A stretch of 64,000 nucleotides of DNA from Coniochaeta sp. PMI_546. Its lineage: Eukaryota; Ascomycota; Sordariomycetes; Coniochaetales; Coniochaetaceae. Below are positions 11,974-24,613 of this stretch, piece by piece (position 1 is the stretch's first letter; each line of letters begins with the position of its first letter). The DNA is taken from contig MU271146.1 of NCBI GenBank assembly GCA_021432605.1, positions 930,001-994,000 of the forward strand, read 5' to 3'. Under the pieces are notes generated by a model. It was not told the DNA's origin. It did no database searches and was given only the letters and a program-made list of their open reading frames with translations. A program made the translations under genes and the position numbers.

Positions 11974-14900
11974 ATGGACTACTCTCGTCTACGGGCGGCC
12001 GCTCTGAGAGATGGAGAGGATGAGGAAGCTGTCACAGTCGATACACGGGCCCTAATAGACAAAGTCCTTGCTCGCTATTCCGGAGAATGGACCACTTTGC
12101 GAGAGCTGATACAGAATGCCGCGGATGCTCAAGCAACGACCGTCCAGATCAAATTCGAGACGCTGCCGTCGACCCAAGTGCCACTGCCACAGACCACAAG
12201 TCGCTCGGAACTCCTGAAACACACAATCACACACCACACCCTCCGGAGGCTGGTTGTGCAGAACAATGGCCAACCCTTTACAAAGACAGACTGGGGAAGG
12301 TTAAAAAGGATCGCCGAGGGCAACCCGGACGAGACCAAGATTGGTGCTTTTGGTGTTGGGTTCTACAGCGTGTTTGCAGACTGCGAGGAGCCCTTTGTCA
12401 GCTCAGGCAACGAGGCTATGGCATTCTACTGGAAGGGTAATGCGTTATTTACAAGGAAGCTGCAGCTACCCGAAGGTCAGGGGAATGGCGATACGACCTT
12501 TGTGCTCGATTATCGGAACACAACTACGCCCATCCCAAATCTTCTCTCGGTCGGCCAGTTCCTCGCCACCAGCCTTACATTTGTAGCACTGCAGAGCATC
12601 GAGTTCTGGATAGACGACTACAAGATCTTGGCTTTGCGCAAGAAATCTTCTCCCAACGTCGAAATCGCCATACCTCGAGATATTGAGACAAAGACAAAGG
12701 AAGGTCTGATGAAGCTCTCGACCGCAGAGCGGACGAGTACGCAGATTGACGCTACTTTCATGAGCGCTATCGGATGGAAGCCACAAGCCACCAGTTCTGC
12801 GAATAAGAGCCAGGACGGCTACTACTCCGCTTCCACATCAGCAGAGATGCCATCGCTACGAAACTTCTTCTCGAGGCTGACGTCCCATAACTCACAGGCT
12901 GGGCTCCGTACTACAAGAGCAAAGGAGGAGATCGCTGCTCAAGAAGCGATAGCTGAGGATCTCACGGCCACCTCAACGTCGAGCATCTTCCTGAGGACCA
13001 CCACCGGAGTTGTACGTACTAACGTTGCGGCTGCTTTCGCGGCTGAGCTGGAGAGAGCGACCAAGAAACCCCCACCCAAAACCACCAAACTTGCCATCTT
13101 GACGTCCTCTTATGATGATACCAAGGCCTCTACATCTTCGTCCACATCAAGCCACATCGCCAAAGTTGCAGATGTTTTCTCGACCGTCTTGCCGAGCAAG
13201 AAGCCCGGAGGAAGAATATTCATCGGTTTTCCGACAACCCAGACAACTGGAGCCGGCATGCATATCTCCGCCCCGTCTGTGATACCCACAGTAGAGCGAG
13301 AAGCAATCGACTTGAACGCAAGATGGGTTAAGACGTGGAACATTGAAATGCTTCGCGTTGCGGGAATCATGACTCGGCTTGCATTCTCCAACGAGATGTT
13401 GGATCTGGGAGACAGGGTCCAGAGGGAGCTGGAGCCGGTCAAGACCGACTCTGCTGCTTACCAGGCCGTGATCCGAAAGTTCATCCCAGAAGCTCTTCAT
13501 ATTCTAAACACTTACTCCTTTGGTGACTCAACACCAAGCGGTCATGTGGGACAGATTCTCGAAGAGGCCTTCTGGACGACTTACAAGAAGGCTTTCATCG
13601 AAATATTCTCTTCTCGCGGAGTACTGTCGACCTTGAAAGTTCGCGTTGGGTCTGAAGAGCTCTCCAGGTTCATCGATGGTACCCCTGTTATATTACCGGA
13701 GATGAAGGATGCGCCATTTGTTCGAAAGGTAACCGACTTTGGTCTCGTCAGGGAGATCACAGTGGACGACGTCTGCGAAGAGTTGTCTGCGAAGGCCCTC
13801 ACCAAGGACCAGCTGCAACACTTTATTGCCTGGGCTGGAAAGAGTGCCGCATCTGGAGAGCTTGACCCTCCTAGCAAGGAACGTGTCCTGGATGTTGCCG
13901 TTGCGACTGTCACGAATGGCGATCAAGGAGAACTGATCGTGCTCGGAAGCATCAGGAACTACCTCGCTACAAACAAGATTCCGGCCAACATGCCTATCCC
14001 ACCTACTACAATTCCGGTCACATTCACTGCCTCGGTGCCTGTCCATCAATTACAGGCTTTGGGATGGGAACCGTTAGAGATTGTGCCCTGGTTGCGTTTT
14101 CTGATTGAAACAGCATCTAGCCAGGACGAAGAGCACAACATCACAAAATCTTCCAAATTTGCCGCGCAGGTTCTCATGATACTTTCCAAGAATTGGGAGC
14201 AGCTGAGCCAAAGCTCAAAAAGTTCTGTGGTCTCGGCACTGCAGAATGTCACGGTGATCCCTACGAGACTGGGCATGAGAAAGCCAGCCGAGTCCTACTT
14301 CCCTACCGTGAAGCTCTTTGACGACTTGCCAATCATCCAAGGATGCCAAGGGATCAAGGACAAGCTACTCTCGGCTCTCGGTGTCAGGAAGACGATAGAC
14401 CTCGAGACTATCTTTACGAGATTGCTCAACCCTTCCCCGGCGAGTGGAGAAAGCAGCGAGAAGAAATGGAGCCATGTTGAACTTATCAAGTACCTGGCTT
14501 CTGTCAAGAACGATATTCCCGCGGAAGACATGAAGAAACTAAAGCAATCTCGGTTGTGTCCAGCAGAGCTCCCTCGGAAGGGTTCAGAGCCGGCCAAGCC
14601 AACAACCGAGCTGTACAGGGTTTCCGAGCTCTTTGAGCCCAAAGACTCTCTGCGTACCTTGAACATCCCCATACTCCAATGGCCAATGGCGTTCAGGACC
14701 ACGTCTCCAGAAGCCCGATTCTTGTCTCAGCTGGGGTTACGCCCCTATCCATCTGTGCCAGAGCTTGTGGATATGATGGCTTCGCCCGATGCTAGCTTGA
14801 GGAGCAACGCAATGACCTACTTCCTAGGCAACTATGGGTATAATGGATATGCTTCGTTCGATTTGGCGAGCACTAATAAGGCCATCTTGCCAGTCCAGGG

Positions 14901-17416
14901 TAACGACAAACAGTTGGTGCCTCCCTCGGCGTGCTACACCAATGAAGCGGCTGCAGTACTTGGGTACAACATCCTGAAAAGGGAACTTCATCAGGATGCA
15001 CTCAAGTTTGGAGTCGCACGGGATCCGCCCATCACCGGATGCGTTGACAGACTGCTTTCAAAGCCCCCCAAGGACTTTAACGCCGCAGTAACACTGTTCA
15101 ACTACTTTAGCACCCGCCTTGGGGATCTCGGAAGCAATCACCTGGCCAAGCTCCAGAATGCACCCATTGTGCCCGTCATGAGGAAGGACCCGCGGGCTAC
15201 CGAGAAGTCGGCCAGTACGCTTGTGTACCTCCGCCCTCAGCAGTGCTACCTAGGCAGCGCGTCCACTTACGGGGACATATTCGATTTTGTAGATTTCGGT
15301 GGCACTGCGAATGCCTTTCTCTTCAAGTGCGGAGCAAAGACAGAGCCTACTAAGATAGAGTTGGCGAACATGGCTTGCGCAGAGCCTGCGCGGCTTCTCA
15401 GTGTCCTGCAAAGTCCTGAGAAGTACCTTAACCTTCTAAGGAACCTCGCTGAGGATCTGCCGACACTGAAGAAGGATAAGGAGCTATTCAAGCGGATGAA
15501 GACTTCAGCTTTCCTGCTTGGATCGAGAGAGATAACCTCTAACAACGGCCGCTCATCAGATTCATATGAGGAGGAGGAGGCCCCTATCAAGCAGTGGCAA
15601 CTTGCTGCGCCAGGTCAAATTGTGGTTCTTGACGACTACATCAGCTATCGGCTGTTCAAGGACTCCCTCATATGTGCACCGGAGGAGGACGTCCTCGAGG
15701 CATTTTACATGGCGCTGGGCTCTCAGACCCTCGGCAGCCTTGTACAAGAAGACCTCAAAATCGGCCCGCACATGGAGAAGCAGGACGGTGCTGTGTGGCT
15801 ACGCAAGCACGTGCTCGAGAGGTCCAAGCTCTTCATGTACGAGTACACGAAGCATAAGCCTGACTCGGTCAGGCATGACGTGAAATGGCTCGAAAAGCAC
15901 TTGACAGTGGAGGTCGTCCGCTCCGTCGCTCTGCGCAGGTCGCTGCGCGGGCAAAACCAATCCCACACAGAGAAACGATCGGCGGCGAGCAGGCGCACAA
16001 ACAGTGGCTACGTCTTGTATGTTAGCTCGGAGGGACGGCCGGACATGTACCAGGTTGGACAGGCCGTCTGCCAGTTGCTTCTGACACGGCCAAGTCAGCA
16101 AGCATACTTCTTCTTCGAGCCGTTCTTGAAGCTAGACCTTTTGGACCTACGTGCCCGCGGTTACAACGTCGATCGTATATTGCGTGCGAAGGCAGCAGAA
16201 GCCAGGATCGCGGAGGAGGAGAGACGGAAGGCCCTGGAGGCTGAACAGCAGAAAATCCAACAGCGCGAGCGGGAGTGGGCGCAGCAGCACCAGCCGGTTG
16301 AGGCTGCCGCTAGGGAGGCCGCAAAGACACCCAAGACCAATCGCATGCCCGGCGGCTTTGCGGATTCTCCCGAGGACGACCACTCACCCGTACCACAGCA
16401 ACAGCGTAAAAACCGTGGCCTCTTCTCCAATATCTCCCGCCGTCTCGGCTTCGACGTCGACGACGAGCAGCAGCGGGCCAACAACGATGATGCCCAGCGC
16501 CAGCTCGAGAACTTCCTCCCCGAGCCACAGGGCATCCCGCAAGGGCGAACACCCACACCAACCCCTCACGTAGAAGGTAACCGCCCCAATGATGACGGCC
16601 GCGTTACGAACCCGGCCGTGATCCAGCGCAACCTCCTCAACGCCATCAACTCCACCCGCCCACACGACTCGTCCGAGCTCTTTTCTCCTCCCAACCAAGC
16701 CACGGTCAAAGAGCAGGCAACTTACTGCGACGACACGCCAAGTCACAACATAAACTTCGTCGCCGAAGCCCCTCAGGGGATGCGCGTGTTCGTGTCCAAG
16801 GACCTGTCCGTCTCGCCGCAGGAGTTCCTGATGAACCAGCTCTCCAACATCGGGCAATTCGAAGGTCTACTGAAGGATATAGCTTCGATCTACGGCCTCG
16901 CGCCGAATGCGATCCATATCTTCTATGACGAGCACGGGGGCACCATCGCGTTCAACAAGGGAGGAAGCATCTTCTGCAACCTGCGCTTTTTCGTGCAGCT
17001 GCATGCCCCGAAGTTCGGTCGGTCGCCGGAGGCGAGGGTCGAGGCTACGACTTGGTGGTGGGTTGTCGCTGCGCACGAGCTGGCGCATAATCTGGTTGCG
17101 CCGCATAACTCGGATCATAGCTATTACACGTGAGTTTTCTTCTCTACTTCTTTATCCTCCCTCATCATCTGCGGGAGAAACACATTACTGACGTTTTTGG
17201 TGCAGGGAATCTTTCATCCAGCAGTACTTCCCCAAGATGATGGCAAGGGCTGTGCAGTTGGGTGCTGCGCCTGCCACGCCGGTGTCTCGAGAGCTGCCAT
17301 CGACGAGCGATGCGAGCGATGGCCAGTTCCCCGGTAGACCGATTCCGCCGCCGCCTGCCTATGAGACTCTGTCGAGGAACAGCGGGGCTTATGGGTATCG
17401 GAGCTTGCTTGATTGA
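11974..17416 (+). CDS. Giant sacsin-like GHKL ATPase with C-terminal HExxH motif
   Basis: Exons 11974-17129 and 17206-17416 give 1788 residues. The first in-frame ATG (11974, ACCATGG) starts the conserved N-terminus MDYSRLRAAALRDGEDEE. A GHKL (HSP90/sacsin-type) ATP-binding domain follows directly: LRELIQNAADAQ at about 42-53 is the N box, and GAFGVGFYSVF the ATP-lid glycine motif. The central 1300 residues carry the helical region I associate with DUF3684-type fungal proteins. A charged coiled coil (about 1400-1480, EERRKALEAEQQK) and a Gln/Asp-rich linker come next. The end holds IAFNKGGSIFCNLRFF and WWWVVAAHELAHNLVAPHN, with H1701, E1702, H1705 and H1711. Sacsin-type ATPases are chaperone-like. 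Fungal members are widespread but, to my knowledge, uncharacterised. The last intron falls right after this motif. Confidence 0.85.
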
Positions 17417-19292
17417 CGGAGCATTATAACTGGTGTTTGGCGTACAGAAGGGATCTTCAAGCAAGCATTTGTATTTCTGTATGGCGTTCCATGGTTAGAC
17501 CAGCATAGACGGTCTTGTCTGCTCTCATCCCGGTTTTTGCTTATTTGAAGAGGTTGATAGACTGCGCGTGTCAAGAGTTGATGTTGCTAGAGTATAATCC
17601 TCATTGTCAAGCTCCTCTCATAGCTTTGGTTTATGCGACGGCACTCTAGAATACATGGACGAGAGCGATCTGCGGGCTGTCGACAGGAACGATTGCTAGC
17701 CAAAGAGGTCCTCACCTCAGGCAAGGTGCTCACATCGGCATCGGAATGCACAATTGCATCCTGCTAACATTGGCTTTCAGTCTAGACGCTCCTAGCTCCA
17801 GGGTGTGCATGTCTAGCTCCTACTCCGCAGTCAGTCCGAACGGAGCAACGCCGATGCTTGTGTACTCGCACTCTCCGAGATATCGACGACGGTTTAGATG
17901 TCTTACGGACATTGGTCTCCAGCTACCTAGGAGTGAGAATGGTTGATGTCAGAGAAACCCGCGCCCCCAAGACTACGAGTTACCATCAAATGTAACGGAA
18001 ATGTCGGCCGTTGAACCAGTGTGGGAGCTCGCAACCCCGAGCAGCACACCCACCTCTCCGTACAATATGCGGAAAGAGGAGAGGCACGTAAGATCAACAC
18101 ATTGAGCATGCAGTTAGCCTCCGAAAGGCCAAAGGCTGTGCTGTATTGCGGCGATATGGTGGTGTCGACCCCGCAAATGTGGCCTTGTGGTGACGGGAAT
18201 ATCAAAGTCCCCTAGCTCGTATGGACTCGGCAGGGCGGGGTATTGCTCTTTCCAGTACAGTTGTGTCCGCTGGAAGCTATCGATACTCCTAGGGGAGCCT
18301 GTTAGTGGAGACTCCGAGCCAACACCGAGCCATGCCCGGGAGGTATGCTGCGTTTCGTAGCTGTCACCGTTGAAGAACACGGTGAAATAATCATCCATAA
18401 CCCATAATCCACAGATGATGGAGAACTCCCGTCGGTTGTGTCCCGAGACTTGACACAAAAGATGGAGCGTATTGAGGACGTAGGCAGTGGCAGATTGGTA
18501 ATATAGGGACCTTCCGAGTCATGGCGTCCACGTCATTGCCGTTTTGCTGGAGAAACAACAGGCGAAGAGACAAGGCGAGAGAGTGAGGGGCTCTAATAGG
18601 GTCCGACTGCACGAATAGGAGGCTAAAAAGGACACGACAGCTCTAAACATACCGAGATGATGATACAACACTGGCTTATGTCGGTGTTTGGTGAGCCGGA
18701 GAGGTGGATGTAAGACGATGATGCGGGTCCCTTTTTGGCTGAAAGGCGAAAGCCAACAGCGATCGTTGGAGAAGAGACGCTCCTTCCTTCGTCGGCATTG
18801 TGTAGCAGCCACTCACAGCCGTTCCCGCGTGTGCTGGACCGGTGGACACTTGTAACGTCCGGCGCGGCTTGGATGGCTGGATCATCTGGGATCCCAGCTG
18901 TTTGCTCGAGAGGGGACGATGCACCATCGAACTATTGATGGTGTGTACTGGCATTGGCATTGGCATTGGCATACTAGTATAGGAGAAAGAGGGGACTCGA
19001 GCTTGTCGAGCACGAAGGAACCATAAATAAGTCGCTCCGTCCTCTTCTAGATCATCTCGATTCTCACGGAGCTTTCTTTCCTTTTGACATATCCATTCAT
19101 CTACCGAGATAGTGGTAGTGACATCTGCAAGGCACAGAAGTATCAACGTCAGTATTCCTATCTGCCCCCCCTGGTCAACGAGGGCATCAAGCTGAATTAG
19201 CGTGACCAGTCTCTTCCGAACATATAACTCCCTCCTGCCACTCATCCCTCCATCTCGAGTTCGACAACTCATCCAAACACAAATCTTTCAAA
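17417..19292. other. Intergenic region, promoter of formate dehydrogenase
   Basis: Only scattered short frames. A 198-codon minus-strand frame (18676-19272) has no recognisable content and covers the expected FDH promoter, so it was not called. A hexanucleotide microsatellite lies at 18950-18972. Upstream of 19293 there is no obvious TATA box. Confidence 0.55.
18950..18972. repeat. (GGCATT)n microsatellite
   Basis: Just under four uninterrupted copies of GGCATT, about 320 bases upstream of the formate dehydrogenase start. Confidence 0.85.
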
Positions 19293-21210
19293 ATGGTACT
19301 GCTTGTTACCCGCTCCCTTCCTACCCTTCCGCGACAGGCTGGTCCCGCGGCAAGACGAGCTCTCCATGGTGTTGCTGGCAAAGGAGCAAGATGTGCCATG
19401 ACATCACGACCAGCACTAGCACAGCTCTCGAAGCAGAGTGGAGCGCCAGCCAGCTGCCTGGGACCAGCGTCGACAAGCCTGAGGGGCTCAGCAATCCGAT
19501 TGATGTCCAGCGCTAAACGTGAGAAGGTCAAAGTTCTAGCTGTCCTGTACGATGGTGGCAAGCACGCCGACGAGGTATGTCTAGTCACACACTCTCTCTC
19601 TCTCCCACATCTTGCCTACACAGTTGCAACCTCAAACATCCATCATCCGAGCCAAGCGATTGAAGCTCCACTGGCCAGATTCCACTGGAGCTTCGAAAGC
19701 TGCAAGCACTCAAAGCATCAGACATTGGCATGCGGGGTAGAGACGATCCAGATGATGGGCGCAATGAAGAGCGGGGAAGAAGGACACGCGCTCAAGTTCT
19801 TTCCCGTCTCAGCTGCAGCTCCGCAAGCAAACGGCAGTTGGCTGTGTCGGGGTCTGTTCGGCGTTAGGGCGGGATATCGGAGATCTCACCTTGCCCCTCA
19901 TTCTGACCACCCCTTGCACACCGACCCCACCGCTGCCAAGCGGCATGCCCCTCAACACCAAAGCCCCCACCTGTCATGAACCCAAATTCCCATCTGTGGA
20001 TGAGATGAGAAATTGGAGAAACACGGAGCTGACCCCGGACTTTCCCATCTGCTAGGTCCCCGGCCTTCTCGGCACCACCCAGAACGAGCTTGGCATCCGG
20101 AAGTGGCTCGAAGAGCAGGGCCACACCTTGGTGACCACCTCCGACAAGGAGGGCGAGAACTCGACCTTCGACAAGGAGCTCGTTGACGCCGAGATCATCA
20201 TCACCACTCCGTATGTTTACAGCTTCTCCACCCTCTTAAGCATTTCAAGACTCATGCATGGCATAGCTTCCACCCCGGCTACCTGACGGCCGAGCGCCTG
20301 GCCAAGGCCAAGAAGCTCAAGCTCGCCATCACAGCCGGCATCGGCTCCGACCACGTCGACCTGAACGCCGCCAACAAGACCAACGGCGGTATTACAGTTG
20401 CCGAGGTCACTGGCTCCAATGTCGTCTCCGTCGCCGAGCACGTCGTCATGACCATCCTCGTCCTCGTCCGCAACTTCGTGCCCGCTCACGAGCAGATCCA
20501 GGCCGGCGATTGGGACGTCGCCGCCGCTGCCAAGGACGAGTACGACCTTGAGGGCAAGGTCGTCGGCACCGTCGCTGTCGGCCGTATTGGCGAGCGCGTG
20601 CTGCGCCGCCTCAAGGCCTTTGACTGCAAGGAGTTGCTGTACTACGACTACCAGCCACTGTCGGCCGAGAAGGAGAAGGAGATCGGCTGCCGTCGCGTCG
20701 ACAACCTGGAGGAGATGCTTGCCCAGTGCGACGTCGTCACCATCAACTGCCCGCTGCACGAGAAGACGCGCGGTCTCTTCAACAAGGAGCTCATCTCCAA
20801 GATGAAGAAGGGTATGTCCCTCCGTTCCAAACCCGACATGCTCTCAGACTAACCAGTATTCAGGCTCATGGCTCGTCAACACCGCCCGCGGTGCCATCGT
20901 CGTCAAGGAGGACGTCGCCGAGGCCCTCAAGTCCGGCCACCTCCGCGGCTACGGCGGCGACGTCTGGTTCCCCCAGCCCGCGCCCAAGGACCACGTCCTG
21001 CGGTACGCCAAGAACCCCTTCGGCGGCGGCAACGCCATGGTCCCCCACATGTCCGGCACCTCGCTCGACGCCCAGAAGCGTTATGCTCTCGGCACCAAGA
21101 GCATCCTCGAGTCGTACCTGACCGGCAAGCACGACTACAGGCGTGAGGATCTGATTGTCCACGGTGGTGACTATGCTACCAAGGCTTATGGTGAGCGGTC
21201 GAAGAAATAG
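19293..21210 (+). CDS. fdh: NAD-dependent formate dehydrogenase with mitochondrial-type leader
   Basis: Four exons, 19293-19574, 20056-20210, 20267-20811 and 20864-21210, give 442 residues. The enzyme oxidises formate to CO2 while reducing NAD+. Visible motifs: [14 protein letters not shown] for substrate binding, the NAD motif [13 protein letters not shown] followed by YYDYQPLS, the catalytic Arg in NTARGAIV, and the catalytic His in MVPHMSGTS. Residues from M71 ([19 protein letters not shown]) onward match the Neurospora enzyme in length and sequence as I recall it. The preceding 70 residues are Arg/Ala/Ser-rich and nearly free of acidic residues, a mitochondrial presequence pattern. The first intron is 481 bases, far longer than any other in the window. 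Codon use is strongly C-ending in exons 2-4, suggesting high expression. It is convergent with the beta-glucosidase gene. Confidence 0.96.
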
Positions 21211-21617
21211 ATTCTGAAAGAGGGCTCCCAGTAAGGGCTGGTGGCATAAGATGGATGGATGGATGGACGGGTATGACACCCGGGAGGTGTCGATTTCCTC
21301 GTGTTTGCTCTATAACTGTGTCTGTTATACGAGCGAAGTGTGTATTACTGGCATGACTGAATGAAATATGCAAAGCAATGCTTACACAATTTGGCGACCT
21401 CCCCTGACAAGTGATCTGACAAGCTTCCGATGGTGCTGGCTTCATAGCATGACATAGAGCACTACCTACAACACATGAATGTTCGGTTACAATAGTCTAG
21501 AGCGTCTAAACACATTACCATATTATTATTCTCTGAACATGGGTCTATCTGCAGGCATTGCTTCCAGCCATACAATCGTCAAACCTGTCATTACCTTTCG
21601 TCTTCTCACACCCTCTC
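21211..21617. other. Convergent 3' region, FDH / beta-glucosidase
   Basis: Shared 3' untranslated region of two convergent genes. It contains an (ATGG)4 run at 21251-21266 and nothing else notable. Confidence 0.7.
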
Positions 21618-24457
21618 TCACACAGGACCCTGCACCCCTTCCTCACACGTCAAGCTATCCGAATAACAAACAACCCCCAACCGATCGCTCCCCTCCCCAA
21701 TCCAAATCTTATACCGACCCTCCGGGTCAGGAACAACCCAATTCTGGCCCACCACATCCCAGACACTAACATCCTTCCTCGTCAACTTCAACAGCACCCT
21801 CTCACTCCCACCAGGCGCCAGCGTACCCGTCTTCTCAAAGTCCCGCAGCTGAATCACGGGCGTGTCCCACGCCAACCCGTCCGGGAACTGGACGTACGCC
21901 TGCACCACGGCCTTCCCGGCGTGCTCCGTCCCGGCGTTCGCCACCGCGAGGCTGATCTCGAACGCTGCGTCCCAGAGCGCCGGGTTGCCGCCCGAGGCGC
22001 CGCCGGCCGGCGGTCCGGGGGTCTGGGCCGTGGAGTAGCCTGCTGGATACGGGTAGGTCGATTTGGTCGCCGCTGCGGCGGCGGCGGCGTCGGCGTCGGA
22101 CTTGGAGAGCCAGGAGTAGAGGTAGCGCCAGATGGGGGCGAAGCCGGTGGGGAAGTAGGCTTCTGATGCGGGCGGGATGGCGGTTGAGTAGGAGGGGGTA
22201 GGGCCTTTGGCTGGTCGCGCGGGAGGGAGGGAGGTGAGTGGTGTGACGGAGCGGATTGACGTGTTGGTCAGCGAGAAGGTGGTGTAGCTGAGACCGTGGC
22301 CGAAAGCGTAGCGCGGAGTGATGTTGTGCTTGTTTAGGTAGCGGTAGTCGATGTACAGCCCTTCCGAGTACGTGTCTTGGACCTGGCCGAAGGCGAAGCC
22401 GCGCAGGTTGGCGATGCTGTCGGGCAGGTCGGTGGCTGACTTGGTTATGGAGTAGGGGAGGTGGCCGCTGGGCGAGACGTCGCCGAAGAGGACGTTGCTC
22501 AGGGACTCGCCTGCTTCTTGACCGGGCAGGTGGGCGAAGAGCACGGCCTTGACGGAGGGAAGGGAGATCCATGATTCGAGGTTGAGAGGGCCGACGGTGT
22601 GCACGACGACTACCACGTTGCTGTATTTGGCGGCGGCTTGCTGGACTAGCTTGTCGCCGTCGTGCCAGGCTGCAAGTTTCGAAGCGTCCCGGTCGCCGTG
22701 GTTACCCTCTACTGTGAAGCTGTTCTCGCCCGAGTCGGAGGAGATGAAGACGACGGCGACATCGTCAGCTGCCGGAGTGGGTACGGAGGGAAAGGAGTCG
22801 GTTGCGTAGTACGTGACGTTGCTGGTCCGTCGCTTGATGGCGTCAATAGGCCCGTCCATGTACGGGTAGTCTGCCACTCCAGAACCCCATCCCATCCCAA
22901 GTGTACCTTTGTTGCAGGCACGGTTACCACAGGCATTTGGGCCGTCAGGGTTAACCTGCGCATCGGTGCCGAAGACGCTTAATTTACGAGATGTCGACAA
23001 CGGCAGCAGGCCGTCGTCGTTCTTCAGGAGGGTGATGGCATCCTGGGCAACCTGTCGAGCCACCTTGTAGTGGTCTGCCTGCACATTGACGTAGTAGTTG
23101 ACCACTCCTATCGGGGAGATCACTGCTGCCGGGTAGAGGAGACCTGTCCGATCGTGCGTATTGGAAGAGAAGTTGGGCGGAGGATAGTTCTTGTCTTGCC
23201 CCATTTGGTACCAAGCGGCCACGATGCGAGTTGCCATGTCGTTCAACCGGTCAACAGGGACAGATCCATTCAAGACTGAACGTGTGAGCTCGTACATCCA
23301 GTAGCTGGTACCAAAGATGATTGGGATCTGGGTGTCCCCCGGCATGTCCATATCAAGTCCAGCGAGTGCGGAGGCGACTCCCGACATGTGAGAAAGCCAA
23401 TCTGACATGACGAAGCCCTGGAAGCCCAGTTCATCCTTGAGGAGGCCGTTTAACAGATAACTGTTTTGCGAGCAGGCAGAGCCATTCACTGCGTTGTATG
23501 CCGACATTACAGACCCAACGCCTGCTCTGATTCCCTCCGCAAACGGCCAAAGGTAAAGTTCATGGAGTGTACGATCATCTTGCGAGTTAACAGTCAGCTT
23601 CTCGATCAGGGGTAAGGCTCCTGCCGTATCTGGATATGGGCGCTTACCGATGTTGGAGCTGTAGCCGTCTTGGACGGGGTTGTACATGCGGTACATCTCC
23701 TGTTCATTTGCTATAAGATGCTTTATTGTCGCAATGACCCCTTGCTCCTGTACTCCTTTGACGGTAAGAGCACCTGCAACGGCTTGAAGGACGGGGTCAG
23801 CTCCGAATCCTTCCCAGTTCCTCCCACCAAGCGGTTTACGGCCCAGCGGTCCAACGGTAGGGCCGAGGTAGATGTTGACGCCCTTGCCGCGGAACTCTTG
23901 ACCGATTGCTACCGCGCGCTGGTACATTAGAGACTTATCCCAAGTTGCGCCTGTCGTAATGCCGGCGGGAAATGCGGTGACGTTGTCTGTTGATGCCACC
24001 CCCAGAGCCGAGTCTTGGAGACATAACTGAGGGAAGCCGAGACGAGAGGCACTTCCAGTGTTGCCAACACACGGGCTGGGCCATAGTCAATATCTACCAT
24101 GCGTCTCGAGACCATAACTTGTGGACCAATGCTTACCCTGTGGCCTGTTAGCTGAAGGCTCGCCGTGAGAGTGATATATTCATCAGGCTTACCCATGTAT
24201 ATGCCGGTTCCGGCAGTGATGTTGGTTTTCTCAGCGAGTGTCATCTGCTCTACCAATGCCTTCGCTTTGCTGTAGCTGATACTCCAGTCACTTGTCCAAC
24301 CGCCATGAGGCGTAGGATAGTATCCTTTCGCCGCGTAGCCGGCCGGCACCGCATCCCGTTCACGAATGACGGAGCCTCCACGGCAGACACCAGCGAAGGC
24401 ACTTATTATAAGCAACAGAGACTGGACACTCGTACCGGCCATGATGATTTGGTACAT
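21618..24457 (-). CDS. Secreted GH3 beta-glucosidase
   Basis: Exons 24457-24193, one nucleotide at 24137, 24075-23648 and 23578-21618 give 884 residues. It would cleave terminal beta-D-glucose from cello-oligosaccharides outside the cell. A signal peptide is seen ([23 protein letters not shown]); an alternative ATG at 24442 is also in frame. Domain order: GH3 N-terminal ([26 protein letters not shown], and the nucleophile Asp near 291 in GFVMSDW), GH3 C-terminal ([34 protein letters not shown]), and a fibronectin-III-like end ([11 protein letters not shown]). The intron at 23647-23579 is in frame and could be missed; removing it restores [17 protein letters not shown]. The region 24192-24076 holds two introns separated by a single base (see findings). 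GH3 C-terminal inserts Ala-rich and Pro/Gly-rich segments. Confidence 0.93.
24076..24192 (-). other. Two adjoining introns separated by one nucleotide (stwintron-like)
   Basis: Intron A is 24192-24138 (55 bases) and intron B 24136-24076 (61 bases), with only G24137 between them. Both begin GTAAGC. A has the branch site GCTAAC and ends CACAG; B has the branch site TTGAC and ends CCCAG. The phase supports this: exon 1 ends ATG G, the next exon starts C CCG TGT GTT, and one further base is needed to read M-G-P-C-V-G-N, the sequence expected in GH3 enzymes. No single donor/acceptor pair gives that frame. Confidence 0.7.
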
Positions 24458-24613
24458 GGCTGAAGGTGATCGAAAGTGCACATGAAGAACCAACTTACTT
24501 ACCGCCAGAATGAGACAAAGAGGAACCGGCAGGTCAAACCGAGGACTCCTGGGTACTTACCGGCCAACCCATCACGAAGTAAAGCAGGTTATCAATCGAT
24601 CAACATCTTAAGG

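Noticed and set aside
18676-19272. 198-codon minus-strand frame before formate dehydrogenase
   Set aside because: No family, contains a microsatellite-encoded Met-Pro run, and covers the expected promoter.
20217-20759. 180-codon minus-strand frame opposite formate dehydrogenase
   Set aside because: It is a codon-bias shadow of the conserved FDH exon.
23579-23647. Reading the beta-glucosidase straight through this segment, since it is open in frame
   Set aside because: It has GTAAGC...CAAG boundaries with a branch site, and its removal restores the conserved GH3 sequence [15 protein letters not shown].
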